Below the pieces are notes generated by a model that saw only the letters and a list, made by a program, of their open reading frames with translations, was not told the DNA's origin and did no database searches. Positions 42,227 to 51,303 of a stretch of DNA of 64,000 bases are shown here, piece after piece. The translations under genes were made by a program, and so were the position numbers. Source of the stretch: Aurantiacibacter spongiae (GTDB lineage: Bacteria; Pseudomonadota; Alphaproteobacteria; Sphingomonadales; Sphingomonadaceae). The stretch's first letter is position 1; every line of letters starts with the position of its first letter. The stretch lies in the NCBI RefSeq assembly GCF_003815535.1, contig NZ_RPFZ01000001.1, forward strand, positions 248,001-312,000. The letters run 5' to 3'.

Positions 42227-44979
42227 CAGGCGATCTCCGTCTGCTGGCGAATGACGACGCCGCCTGTATTGGTAATGGTGTTGCCGCCCGAGCCGGTCCC
42301 CACCTTGGGCAGGTGCACCAGCTCGGCGATGTAGCCGGTCACGCCAGCGTCGAACTCGAACTCGTCGCCCTCGACGCGCCCCGCCGTGATGGTCGAGGGT
42401 TCCGCCAGCAGCACGATCGCCCCGCTCCCGTTCGTGCGGGTGCCGTTCGCGCCGCAGCGGAAGTCGCCAAGCCGGTAGTCGCCGGGGCAGATGCTCACGA
42501 AGCCCATCTTGCCCACGTCATCGGCCCACGGCGCGCCGCTGAAATTGACCATGCAGTAGGTGCCGTGCGGAGCGAACCCGTCCCCGCCGGTATGCCGCGC
42601 ACCGGGCGACACGCCGTTCCAGATCACCGGATCGTCGGTGAAGCTGTCCAGCCCCCATCCGTCGTTATGGACGTATTCGGCAATGGACCCGTCCTCCCAT
42701 TCGTCGATCCAGCGCGCGCCCTGTTCGCTCTGCATCGCGTTGTAGGTGCCGCGCCCGACGCGAATGCCGCGCGTGGCAAGGACACCGCCGCGATAGTGGA
42801 AGATGACATTGTGGCCGTAGCGAATATCGACGCGTTCGAGCGTCGCGCGACGCTTCGACGCCGCCGCGATGAAGCTGGACTGATTGCTCGCGTTGATCCG
42901 GTAGACCGCGCCCGCATCCATGTTGTTGAGCGTGATCGTCTTGCTCGCGGTGTCGTAGAAATATGCGAACCCGGACGCGCCCGCGACCGCCGCCGCCGAC
43001 GCCGCCGGCCAGTAGAAGTCGAACGCGCCCGCCAGCTTGCGCTCCACCACGATCAGGCCCGCGACGTTCAGCTGATAGGCGTGGTCCGTCACATAGGAAA
43101 ACGTCCCGTTGCCGTTGTCCGTGAAGTCGGCGGGGGCCAGTTCCTCCCATCCGCCCCAGATCGGCAGATCGCGCCCCCGGCTGCGAACATGGACGGGATA
43201 GAGCAGCGCCGCGCCGCCCGGATCGTTGAACTCCTGCCCGCCCGTCAGTGTCACGGTGCCGTAACCGCGCCGGATGGCGGCGAGCGGCGAGGCGAATTGC
43301 CCCTGGCTCACATCGGTCGCCAGCGTCGTGTCGCATACCGCCTCGCGGGTCAGCTTGGCCTCGCAGGCGTCGAGAAGCGCCTCGATCCCCGAGAACCGGT
43401 GCAGCGGAACCGGCTCGTCGGTCACGAACACGCCCAGCAATTCGGCGGTGACTTCGCCCAGCTCGGCGGTGCCGATGGAGGCTTCCGCGCGGTTGTCCAC
43501 CTCGAACGTCATGGCGACCGGGCGACCGTCCCCGAGGCTGTCGGTCAGGCGCACCTTGTCCTGTTGCACGAACAGGTCGCCCATGCGCGCCTTGCTGGAT
43601 ACGTAGTCCGCCGCCTTGCCCGACGCCGAGAAGTTGGAGGAAAACGACAGTTCCGCCTTCTTCACGTCGTTGATCGCGCTCGACAGCCGCCACACCGCCG
43701 TCACGTAGGAGCCATCCGCAATGATCCCCCGGCACGGCGAGGTCGCGCGCACCCGCGCATATCCGGCGGCGGTCAGCTTGCGGTAGTGATCGGAAAACCC
43801 GCTCTGGCCGATCAGGTCGGCGGACCCGGACAAGTCCTCGATGCTGGCCTTGTAGAAGCCCCAGCTGTGATTGCCGGTCAGTTCCGCGACCTCGCGCGCC
43901 CATTCGCGCTGCATCGCGCGCATGATGATGCTGTCCGCATCAATGACGGCCTGCCCCTCGAACAGCAGGATCGGGCCGGTGACGACCGAGTTTTCCGAGG
44001 CGGTCCAGCGAATGCGCGCGCTCGTTTCGCCCGCCCATGTCGCGGCATCGAGCGTGATCTCGTAATAGCCGTTGGTCAGCACGCCGACCGATGCGAAGGC
44101 CTGGTCGGTCTGCGGCACGGTGCTGAACGAGCCGCTTTCCAGCTTCACGAGGAACCTGATGTCGCGCCCTGCCGCCAGTTCGGCAAGCGCTGCCGGGGTG
44201 AACGGCGTCGTCAGGATGACGTTGGTGTTGCCGGGGCCGGTATGCAGGAAGCTGCCATCGGGGTTGACGTTGATAGTGTTGGGCGTGGCGACCTGCGCGC
44301 CGCGCTGCACGAAGCGGGAGGGCACGTATTTCGCAAGCTGCGTGTCGGTGAGGGGGGCGCCGATCAGGCTCACCACATCGTCAATCTGGCTGGGTTTCGC
44401 GATCCGCGTGATCTCGACCGCCGCACCGCTGGCGATCTGGTAGAGGCCGACGTAATCCACGTCCTCGCCGGTCGCGACGAACTCGTCCCCGTCGGCAAGC
44501 GCGCCTTCCGCCGTGGCGATGGCAGCGGCAATCGTGGTGTCGGTGTAATAATTGCCGTCAACCGCGAGCGCGGCCAGCACGGCGTCTCGCGCGGTCGTGG
44601 CGGTGGTAGCGGCGGTGGTGGCGGTGGCGGCGGCAGGGAGAACCGCGTCGCGTGCTGCCACAGCTTCGTCACGCGCCCCGAGCGCAGCGGCAGAGTCGAA
44701 ATCACCGCTCACGAACGCCGCGCCGGCAATGCGGTTGGCTTCGACGAGCCGCTCGCGTCCGCCCCAGAAATAGCGCAGCGTGTAAAGCCCGCGAAACTCG
44801 ACAAAGGCCTGCCAGTAACCGTCCTCGCCAGCCGTTACCGGGTTGGCGATCTCGGCACCTTGTGCATCGGCCAGATCGGCCAGATCGCCGTCAGCATCAT
44901 AGACGTAGATCAGCGCGCCGGGAACCGCGCGACCAACAGCATCGGTTACGTTGCCGTCAAGGAGTGATGATGTCGCCAC
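42226..44979 (-). CDS. tail fibre / tailspike receptor-binding protein
   Basis: A 917-aa protein. The N-terminus (DGNVTDAVGRAVPGALIYVY, then GLYTLRYFWGG) is a carboxypeptidase-regulatory-like attachment fold; residues about 100-145 are an Ala/Thr-rich helix; the middle holds beta-rich carbohydrate-binding-like regions; the C-terminal third (ASKRRATLERVDIRYGHNVI onward, with HNDGWGLDSFTDD and HTGGDGFAPHGTY) reads like a right-handed beta-helix spike. The head-binding module is absent and encoded separately (45445-46047). Substrate on the host surface unknown. Confidence 0.75.
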   Translation of the reverse strand: MATSSLLDGNVTDAVGRAVPGALIYVYDADGDLADLADAQGAEIANPVTAGEDGYWQAFVEFRGLYTLRYFWGGRERLVEANRIAGAAFVSGDFDSAAALGARDEAVAARDAVLPAAATATTAATTATTARDAVLAALAVDGNYYTDTTIAAAIATAEGALADGDEFVATGEDVDYVGLYQIASGAAVEITRIAKPSQIDDVVSLIGAPLTDTQLAKYVPSRFVQRGAQVATPNTINVNPDGSFLHTGPGNTNVILTTPFTPAALAELAAGRDIRFLVKLESGSFSTVPQTDQAFASVGVLTNGYYEITLDAATWAGETSARIRWTASENSVVTGPILLFEGQAVIDADSIIMRAMQREWAREVAELTGNHSWGFYKASIEDLSGSADLIGQSGFSDHYRKLTAAGYARVRATSPCRGIIADGSYVTAVWRLSSAINDVKKAELSFSSNFSASGKAADYVSSKARMGDLFVQQDKVRLTDSLGDGRPVAMTFEVDNRAEASIGTAELGEVTAELLGVFVTDEPVPLHRFSGIEALLDACEAKLTREAVCDTTLATDVSQGQFASPLAAIRRGYGTVTLTGGQEFNDPGGAALLYPVHVRSRGRDLPIWGGWEELAPADFTDNGNGTFSYVTDHAYQLNVAGLIVVERKLAGAFDFYWPAASAAAVAGASGFAYFYDTASKTITLNNMDAGAVYRINASNQSSFIAAASKRRATLERVDIRYGHNVIFHYRGGVLATRGIRVGRGTYNAMQSEQGARWIDEWEDGSIAEYVHNDGWGLDSFTDDPVIWNGVSPGARHTGGDGFAPHGTYCMVNFSGAPWADDVGKMGFVSICPGDYRLGDFRCGANGTRTNGSGAIVLLAEPSTITAGRVEGDEFEFDAGVTGYIAELVHLPKVGTGSGGNTITNTGGVVIRQQTEIA

Positions 44980-45448
44980 GCGGGTCTCCGTAGTTGATAA
45001 CGAACGCGGTCACATCGACCGTTGCCGTGCGGCCGGATGCGTCGCGAATGGTGCAGGTGAACGTGGCCGTGCGGGACTCCCCGGTGTTCAGGCCGAGCGA
45101 GGAAAACCGGGTCCGGTTGGACAGGGGGGCATGGATCGACCAGGTATCAGCGCCCGCCGTCTTGGCCCACGAATACGAAACACTTCCCGCCGCCCCGGCG
45201 ACCGAAACTGCGGTTTCGTTGGTGGTTATCTCGATAGCTTGAGACGACGCTCCCGCCCCCGAAACAGAGCCAGGTGCAGCCGAGCCGGTCAGTCCGCTCG
45301 AGCCGCCCGAACCCGTGATGTCCCACACCACCTTGTCGCCTTGCGGCGTCAGGACCGATACCTTGGCAATGGTCACGTCGCCGCGAGGCGTGTTCGCGCC
45401 GCGCAGCAGGAAGTTCTTTTTGCCGTCTGGAGTCTGCGCATGGATCAC
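44957..45448 (-). CDS. phage tail protein with Ig-like fold
   Basis: A 163-aa protein. An N-terminal region (KNFLLRGANTPRGDVTI) is followed by Gly/Ser-rich linker and a beta-rich PKD/Ig-like part (TATFTCTIRDASGRTATVDV). It lies between the head-binding adaptor and the long fibre and overlaps both, so it is probably a tail structural element. No specific family recognised. Confidence 0.5.
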   Translation of the reverse strand: MIHAQTPDGKKNFLLRGANTPRGDVTIAKVSVLTPQGDKVVWDITGSGGSSGLTGSAAPGSVSGAGASSQAIEITTNETAVSVAGAAGSVSYSWAKTAGADTWSIHAPLSNRTRFSSLGLNTGESRTATFTCTIRDASGRTATVDVTAFVINYGDPRGDIITP

Positions 45449-46047
45449 GGTGCCTGTTCCTCGAACCAGACATCGCCAACCTGCGTGCGGGGATCGTCCG
45501 CGCCGGCTTCCGTGAAATAGAATCGGACCTCGTGGATTGCCGGGTTCGCCGCATAGGCATACCCCCCGCCGGTCGACCGCTTGATCGAGCCGGTCACGGT
45601 CCCGCCGGTCAGGGGGAGGGCATCCGGAATGTTGGCGTAGGCGCGCAAGGCGGTAGCCGATGCCTGCGTGAGCAGCTGCCGCCCGAATGTCGTGGTGGTA
45701 AGAGCGGCAATCGCGTCGAGGTCGTCGCTCGCGGGCTGGAAGTTGGCCGCACCGATATTGGCCGAGGCGGCATAGAATACCGTCGCGCCATCAGCATCCT
45801 TTACCCGAATGGAATACTGCTGATCGGCGATGAACGCGAACACCGCGTTACCGTCGCGGCTCATCAGTCCGCCGATCGTGCGGATCGGCTGTGCGATCTT
45901 GTCCGTCAGGCCTACGTCGGCGAACACGTCGATCGGGCTGGTTTCGGGATCCTGCCCGACAGCGCCGATATACACGCTGCCGCGATCAAGCGGGCGTCCG
46001 CGCAGGTCGTAGAACATCGGGAACGGGTTGCCGATCTGTGTGGTCAT
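45445..46047 (-). CDS. P22 tailspike-type head-binding domain protein (adaptor)
   Basis: A 200-aa protein. Residues 1-90 (NPFPMFYDLRGRPLDRGSVY, then QDPETSPIDVFAD, IAQPIRTIGG and YSIRVKDADG) match the layout of the P22 tailspike head-binding domain, which docks the spike on the tail machine. In P22 this domain is fused to the receptor-binding spike; here it ends after a linker and a short beta domain. It is therefore likely an adaptor to which the fibre proteins encoded next attach. Confidence 0.75.
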   Translation of the reverse strand: MTTQIGNPFPMFYDLRGRPLDRGSVYIGAVGQDPETSPIDVFADVGLTDKIAQPIRTIGGLMSRDGNAVFAFIADQQYSIRVKDADGATVFYAASANIGAANFQPASDDLDAIAALTTTTFGRQLLTQASATALRAYANIPDALPLTGGTVTGSIKRSTGGGYAYAANPAIHEVRFYFTEAGADDPRTQVGDVWFEEQAP

Positions 46048-46093
46048 CGGTAGGCTCCGGCGATGCGAAGGTGGTTATGGAAGGCGCGGTGGG

Positions 46094-48904
46094 TCATTGC
46101 TGCCCCGGCGCTGTGGTGGTTCTGGAATCCGCAGGTTCCTCTGCCGCGAGACGCATCGGACCACCGAACTGAGCGGCAAGAGCCTGCTGCAATCCCAATG
46201 CGTCGCCTGCGATAGCCGTTTCAGCCGCCGCGATCCGACCAAGGCCTTCGAGGTGGCGCTCGATGGCGTCGGGGTTTTTCGGCATACGCGCCAGCCACCG
46301 GGCAAACTTCGGCGACGCCAGCAGCCGCGCAGTCAGATATTGCCCGCCTGCAAAAGCGCCGCCGCTGGCAAGGTCGGCTGTCACGCCACCGCCCGTTGTC
46401 AGCAGCCCCAGAACCGAGCCGGTATTCGAGAAATTGGCAAAGCGCTGTGCTTCCTTGGTGCCCTCCGCCACGGTCGCCAAATTGTCGAGCGCCGCCCGTT
46501 CCTCGCCGCCGAACAATGTCCGCTTTGCGCCCGGCGTCATCCTGTTCCACTCGGTCAGGAAGCGAGACAGGCTGAAAGCATCGCCCGCCGCATTCTGCGC
46601 CCCGTCCGTCGCGCGACCCAACTGACTGATGATCGTCGCGCGCACCGTTCCGGCGTCCTCTTCGGGCAGCGCGTCGAGAAACTTGGCTAGCTTGGCATTG
46701 TCGCTGCGAGTCATGCGACCGATGGCCTGCATGATCTGCTCGCCCGAGCGCGGATCGTCGCCACGCCGCCCGATGATCGGGGCCATCGTATTGTCGATGA
46801 TCTGCACACGCTCGCGGTAGGCAGCCGCCGCCTGGCGGTAGGCTTCCGCCGCTTCCGGTCTTCCGGCGGCGGTCAGCCCTTCCGCGATATCTTCTTCAGC
46901 TGCGTCGACGACCTGAAGCGCGCGGCGCTCGATATCGGACCCGCGAAGCCCCGTGCTGGCGAAACGGTCGCGCAGCTGCGTGCGCATCCGCTTGATGCCT
47001 TCGACGGTGTAGTCCTGCCCGATTTCCTCGCTGAGTGCCTTGAGTTCATCAAGGCCGTTCGAACCGCCGGGCGTGTCGGAGAGTTCGGCGATATGCTCAT
47101 CCAGCACGCGGCGGGCGTTGGTCAGCGGAATGCGCACGCCTTCGGCAGCGTTGCGGGCACGGTTGTAAAGCGTCCCCACCCGTGCACGGCTGCTCGCCAT
47201 CCACTTCTGCGCGCCTTGCAAGGCTTGCTGGCCCGCCAGTTCGATTTCCTGCGGCGTGCCGACAGCGCGGGCAATTGAATCGCGCGCAGCTTGGCTTTCC
47301 GTTGCGAGATTTTCGCTCGCCTTGATGATTGGCGATGCGCCGAGCGGCAGCTGCGCCGTGACCCCTGTCGCCCGGCGAACAGTAGGGCCGGCCACATCGG
47401 CGGCGATCGGACTGATGTTCGTTCCGTAATTGTCGTTAAGCTGGTCAGCGGCCCGTATTACACGCTGCCCGGCTGTGGGAGGCTTGGAACCACCCCCCGC
47501 CCCCAAACGATAAAGACCAGCGCCAAGGCCTGCGCCTACGCCTGCGCCCAGCAACGCGCCCGACACGCTCCCGCCGGCGCCCTCGCCATAGCCATATCCC
47601 GGAATAGCGCCAGCGATCGCACCTTCTACGGCCGCGCCGCGCGCTGACGCAGGGACAGCGCCGACCGCACCCGACCCGAGCGAGGCCGCATTGCCTAAAA
47701 GTTCGGCTACCGTGCCAAGCGGGCCGCCACGCTCGCGCGCTGCATCCAGGCGGTAGTCCTGGACATCGTTGCCGAGTCGGTAATTCTGGGCAAGATTGAA
47801 GTCGCCCTGCAATGCCCCTGAAATCGCGGTGCCGATCCCCGCCGCTTCGTCGCCGAGGCCTGCCATAATGCCATGCCCGGCGAGGTCGACGTTATCGAGC
47901 CGCCCCGCAACTTCGTCCATTGCAGCAGCTTCCTGCGCCACACGCTGCTGCCACGCGCTTTCCGCGTCAGTGGTGTCGATGCCACCGAACGGGACGCTCT
48001 GCTGGGCCTGCTCGATCGTTGCGGCGATGGCCGCATCGTCGGGCGGGTCGATTCCCTGTTCGCGGTAGAACGCCTTTACCCCTTCCGGTGTCAGGCGAGG
48101 GTTGCGCAGATTGGCATTCCAGAATGCGGTGAGAGTCGCCTCTTGGTTCGGAGTGATGCCGTAGGTGTTCTGAAGGTAGGCGGAGCGGTCGAACTCGCCA
48201 TCGGCAAGGATGCGATTGGCAGCGATATCGACCTGAGTGCCGCGCGGAACGTCGTCCACCATTTCGGGACGACGAGTGCCGCCTTGCTGGGGGTCCAAAC
48301 GATCGATCACGCGCTGATAGTTGGCGATGATTGCGTCCATGCTATCGCGAAACTGGCTGTCGCTCTGCGTCGGATCGAGAGACGAGATCGTGCTCTGCAA
48401 CAGTTGCAGCTCACGTTCCGATACCGCGCCCAAAGCGCCGCCGGTGGGGCTGGCCGCGCGCATGGCCTGAAGCTGGCTGAACGCATTGTTTGCCGCGATT
48501 GTATCGAGACGCGCTCGAATATCTCTTGCGGCCGTTCCAGATATTCCAGCGGCAGTTTCCGACCCAAACCCGGTGGCAAACCAGTTTCGCGAAAGGTCTT
48601 TCGCCTCCCGCGCAGCCTGCACCACCGCCCGCATTTGCGCCAAGCTGTCCTGAATGCCGGCGGCTTGTGCCTGCTCCTTAGCCGCAGCTTCACGCTGCTT
48701 CCGGTCGAACTCATCCTGCGCCCGCTGCTCCTGAGCCGCTTGTATCGCAGCGGTTTGGCGGCGGAGTTCGAGCGCTGCATCGTCGCGGGCGTCGTCGCGG
48801 GCGGCGCGCCGGTTGTCGACGGCCTGCTGGGGATCAGGCACAACGAATGTAGGCTGCGGCCCACCATCCTGCACAAGGGGGTCATTTTCCCAGAAGTTCG
48901 GCAT
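46094..48904 (-). CDS. large internal virion / DNA ejection protein
   Basis: A 936-aa protein, the third and largest of the ejection-type cluster. The N-terminus is a long charged helix (RRAARDDARDDAALELRRQT); a Gly/Ala-rich hydrophobic centre (about 400-470, GAIAGAIPGYGYGEGAGGSV) could enter a membrane; the rest is helical. Length, composition and position between the tail connector genes and the tailspike adaptor match P22 gp16-type proteins that enter the host with the DNA. Sequence identity cannot be judged by eye. Confidence 0.65.
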   Translation of the reverse strand: MPNFWENDPLVQDGGPQPTFVVPDPQQAVDNRRAARDDARDDAALELRRQTAAIQAAQEQRAQDEFDRKQREAAAKEQAQAAGIQDSLAQMRAVVQAAREAKDLSRNWFATGFGSETAAGISGTAARDIRARLDTIAANNAFSQLQAMRAASPTGGALGAVSERELQLLQSTISSLDPTQSDSQFRDSMDAIIANYQRVIDRLDPQQGGTRRPEMVDDVPRGTQVDIAANRILADGEFDRSAYLQNTYGITPNQEATLTAFWNANLRNPRLTPEGVKAFYREQGIDPPDDAAIAATIEQAQQSVPFGGIDTTDAESAWQQRVAQEAAAMDEVAGRLDNVDLAGHGIMAGLGDEAAGIGTAISGALQGDFNLAQNYRLGNDVQDYRLDAARERGGPLGTVAELLGNAASLGSGAVGAVPASARGAAVEGAIAGAIPGYGYGEGAGGSVSGALLGAGVGAGLGAGLYRLGAGGGSKPPTAGQRVIRAADQLNDNYGTNISPIAADVAGPTVRRATGVTAQLPLGASPIIKASENLATESQAARDSIARAVGTPQEIELAGQQALQGAQKWMASSRARVGTLYNRARNAAEGVRIPLTNARRVLDEHIAELSDTPGGSNGLDELKALSEEIGQDYTVEGIKRMRTQLRDRFASTGLRGSDIERRALQVVDAAEEDIAEGLTAAGRPEAAEAYRQAAAAYRERVQIIDNTMAPIIGRRGDDPRSGEQIMQAIGRMTRSDNAKLAKFLDALPEEDAGTVRATIISQLGRATDGAQNAAGDAFSLSRFLTEWNRMTPGAKRTLFGGEERAALDNLATVAEGTKEAQRFANFSNTGSVLGLLTTGGGVTADLASGGAFAGGQYLTARLLASPKFARWLARMPKNPDAIERHLEGLGRIAAAETAIAGDALGLQQALAAQFGGPMRLAAEEPADSRTTTAPGQQ

Positions 48905-50082
48905 TACGGCTTCACCCGCTGCGAGCCGTCCGGAGCGATGTAGCGGGTGCCGCTCGGCAGGCGGTCATACTGCTGGCGTGAGGTCACGCGCGCTGCCTGC
49001 TGGCCGATCACGACGTGCCAGTGCGGCCCGGTCGCGTGGCGGGACGGATTGCGCACCTCGTCACGGCTTTCGATGACGGGATAGCCCGCTGCCTCGATCT
49101 GGCTGACGAACTGATCGAACGACATGCCGGGCACCGGGGCAACGTCCACCGCCCCGCCGCTGCGATTATGCCAGCTGCCCGGATTGGCGCGCCCAAGCGC
49201 ACTGTTCGGATCACGGCGGTTTTGCGTGACACGGATACCGGGGAACAGGCTTTCGATTACGGTCTGTCCGTTGTCCACGGGCACCGCCCGCGAACCGCTA
49301 GGATCACCTCCCCTCTGGCTGGCAGGCGGTCGTGCGCCGCCGGTTACTTGGCTCTGTCGATAGATTGGCGCGCCGGGTTGTCCCACCACTACCGGATCGT
49401 AGCGGCCCTGCGCATACTGATCGGCAGCCTGCTGACCATATTGCCGCGCGATGAAGTCGTAGTCTTTCTGGAACGCGGTTCGATCTTCCCCGCTGTCGCC
49501 GCCGTAAACGGCCCGGAAGGTGTCGACACCGGCCAGACCCGCCAGCGCGGTGCCCATCATCGTGCGCGCAATCGCAACCTCGCGCTCGTCGCCGCTCTGC
49601 AGTGCCGTCAGCAGCGCTTCGTCCTGGGGGTCGGGCGTGCCGGCCTCCCGGTCGGCCATCACCCGCTGTTCCAGCAGGTTGGCAGCCCCTTCGACATCGC
49701 CCGATGTAACCCGCGAATAGATCGACCCCATCGCCGTCAGTTCGGCTTGCTTCTGCGATTCTTCGAGGCGATCGAAAGCGTCCGAATACTGGCTGGCGAT
49801 GTCCGGGAATTGCAGCATGAGGTCGGTCACGGCGTCGCTGGTGCCACCCCGAGCCATCGCCTGCTGCAAACCCTGCTGGAATGCCGCCTGCCGTTCCTGC
49901 GCCTGCTGCCGGGCTATGGCCTGCTGTTCCATCGCCTGGCGCTCCATGTCGAAGCGCTCGCGCTGCATCCCCATCTGTTCGCGCTGCATGGCGAATTGTT
50001 CGTCCTGCAAGGCTTGCAGGCGGAAATCGGGAACGAGGCTCTGCCCCGCCCGCAACGTTCCGGCATAGTCCAAGAGGGGCAT
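48904..50082 (-). CDS. ejection protein with C-terminal M15-like peptidase motif
   Basis: A 392-aa protein. The first 100 residues are Gln/Met-rich coiled coil (MQREQMGMQRERFDMERQAM), as in virion ejection proteins. The C-terminal third shows SWHNRSGGAVDVAPVPG and TGPHWHVVIG, the H-x6-D and HxH zinc-ligand pattern of D-Ala-D-Ala carboxypeptidase-like (M15) enzymes. This suggests a virion-borne peptidoglycan hydrolase that opens the wall during DNA entry. TAATG and TGATG overlaps tie it to both neighbours. Confidence 0.7.
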   Translation of the reverse strand: MPLLDYAGTLRAGQSLVPDFRLQALQDEQFAMQREQMGMQRERFDMERQAMEQQAIARQQAQERQAAFQQGLQQAMARGGTSDAVTDLMLQFPDIASQYSDAFDRLEESQKQAELTAMGSIYSRVTSGDVEGAANLLEQRVMADREAGTPDPQDEALLTALQSGDEREVAIARTMMGTALAGLAGVDTFRAVYGGDSGEDRTAFQKDYDFIARQYGQQAADQYAQGRYDPVVVGQPGAPIYRQSQVTGGARPPASQRGGDPSGSRAVPVDNGQTVIESLFPGIRVTQNRRDPNSALGRANPGSWHNRSGGAVDVAPVPGMSFDQFVSQIEAAGYPVIESRDEVRNPSRHATGPHWHVVIGQQAARVTSRQQYDRLPSGTRYIAPDGSQRVKP

Positions 50083-50723
50083 CAGAACAGCTTGCCCCAG
50101 TTGAACCCGCCGCCAGCGAACATCTGCGGGATGCTGTCGGCGAACGAGCCGATGTTGCTCCAGTTCTGTCCGGCGATGCCACCTCGCACCAGTGCCGACT
50201 GCGCGTTCGCCGCTGCGCCCTGATTGCGAAGGGCCGCCTGATCCTGCACCGCGCGCGCACCGAAGCTGGAAACCGCGTCCGTTGCCCCCGACCCGATGCC
50301 GATGGCCCCGCCATAATTGGCGAGCTGGTTCTGAATGACGCTGCTGAGCGTATCGCGCCCGAAATCGGCGAGAGCGCCTTGCGTATTGCCCCCGCGTAGC
50401 CCGCCCGTCGCGCTGGCGCTGGCGAGAATGGCGTCCTGCCCGTTGCTGAACAGCGATTGGTAAAGCGGGCTGGCCTGAAGCGCAGCGATCTCGGCGGATT
50501 GCGCATCGCCGCCGTTCAGGCCCAGCAAATCCCCGAAATTGCCCAGTGCATCGTAGCCCAGATCGCGGAAGGGCTGATAGTCCGCGCGGGTCTGATCGTA
50601 TTGACGGGCATTTTCACGAATGCCTTGCTGCGTCGCGTCATACTGAAGGCGTGCGGCTTCCTTGCTGGCCTTGGCCTGCTTATTGCCGCTGATGATTCCG
50701 CCGATGAGGGAGAAAAGGCCCAC
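50082..50723 (-). CDS. ejection/injection protein, Gly-Ala-rich
   Basis: A 213-aa protein. GTG start at 50723 (VGLFSLIGGIISGNKQAKAS) with AAAGGGG 6 nt upstream; the frame is open further up, but that part lies in the intergenic region and repeat. It contains a hydrophobic N-terminus, a Gln-rich helix (QYDATQQGIRENARQYDQT) and NFGDLLGLNGGD. Position corresponds to the small ejection proteins of P22 (gp7-like). Confidence 0.6.
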   Translation of the reverse strand: MGLFSLIGGIISGNKQAKASKEAARLQYDATQQGIRENARQYDQTRADYQPFRDLGYDALGNFGDLLGLNGGDAQSAEIAALQASPLYQSLFSNGQDAILASASATGGLRGGNTQGALADFGRDTLSSVIQNQLANYGGAIGIGSGATDAVSSFGARAVQDQAALRNQGAAANAQSALVRGGIAGQNWSNIGSFADSIPQMFAGGGFNWGKLF

Positions 50724-50772
50724 GCGATACCCCTTTGGTTCGCGCGCCACTGTCGACGATATACCCCCGCCA

Positions 50773-50794
50773 CGCCATTTGACGGCTTTACGCC
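50773..50794. repeat. phage intergenic repeat, copy 1
   Basis: Contains TTGACGGCTTTACGC at 50779-50793. The full 22 nt of 50773-50794 are identical to 56025-56046. It overlaps the TAA stop of the 171-aa tail gene. Confidence 0.7.
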
Positions 50795-51303
50795 ACCCGC
50801 ACCTGAAGGTTTGAGCCGTTCCGGTATACGCCCCCCACCGGGACGCCCGCCGCTGCGGCTGCTGCGTCGTCTGCCGCGTTCTCCAGATCGGTGAGCACGG
50901 GGGCGGGCAATGTCTTGTTTCGCAGCACCTCCTCCGCATCCCTCGTCACCAGGAACCCGGTTAGCGGCAGGATGATTTCGGTGGTTCCTGCCGCTACAAG
51001 CGAAATCTCGTGGCCGCCCGACGCCCGCACCAACCCGGTCGTGTCGAGGGTGACATGCGTGTCGGAGATGTCGAAGGCGAGGCCGGTTCCCAGCTGCAAC
51101 ACCCGCTCGTTCGGCAGTTCGGCATTGGGGGAAAGGGTTACGAACGAGGCATCCCGAAGAGCCTGTGTCCCGGCAACGTTCGACTGCACCGTTTCCTCGG
51201 TGCTGGCCTGCTGGCGCTGGAAGTCCTCGAACTGCCGGGTAGCCTTCGCGCTGAAGCCGACCCCAAACAATTCGGCCCTGTCGATGAAATAGGTGCGTTC
51301 CAT
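50788..51303 (-). CDS. tail-associated phage protein (171 aa)
   Basis: Starts MERTYFIDRAELFGVGFSAK at 51303, sharing a base with the gp10-like stop (TAATG). It has a helical region (TRQFEDFQRQQASTEETVQS), a beta region, and the C-terminus AAAAAGVPVGGVYRNGSNLQ, an ending found on many tail proteins. Its place after gp10 corresponds to the P22 tail needle, but no needle-like long coiled coil is visible, so the role is open. The longer open frame is not coding. Confidence 0.5.
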   Translation of the reverse strand: MERTYFIDRAELFGVGFSAKATRQFEDFQRQQASTEETVQSNVAGTQALRDASFVTLSPNAELPNERVLQLGTGLAFDISDTHVTLDTTGLVRASGGHEISLVAAGTTEIILPLTGFLVTRDAEEVLRNKTLPAPVLTDLENAADDAAAAAAGVPVGGVYRNGSNLQVRVA

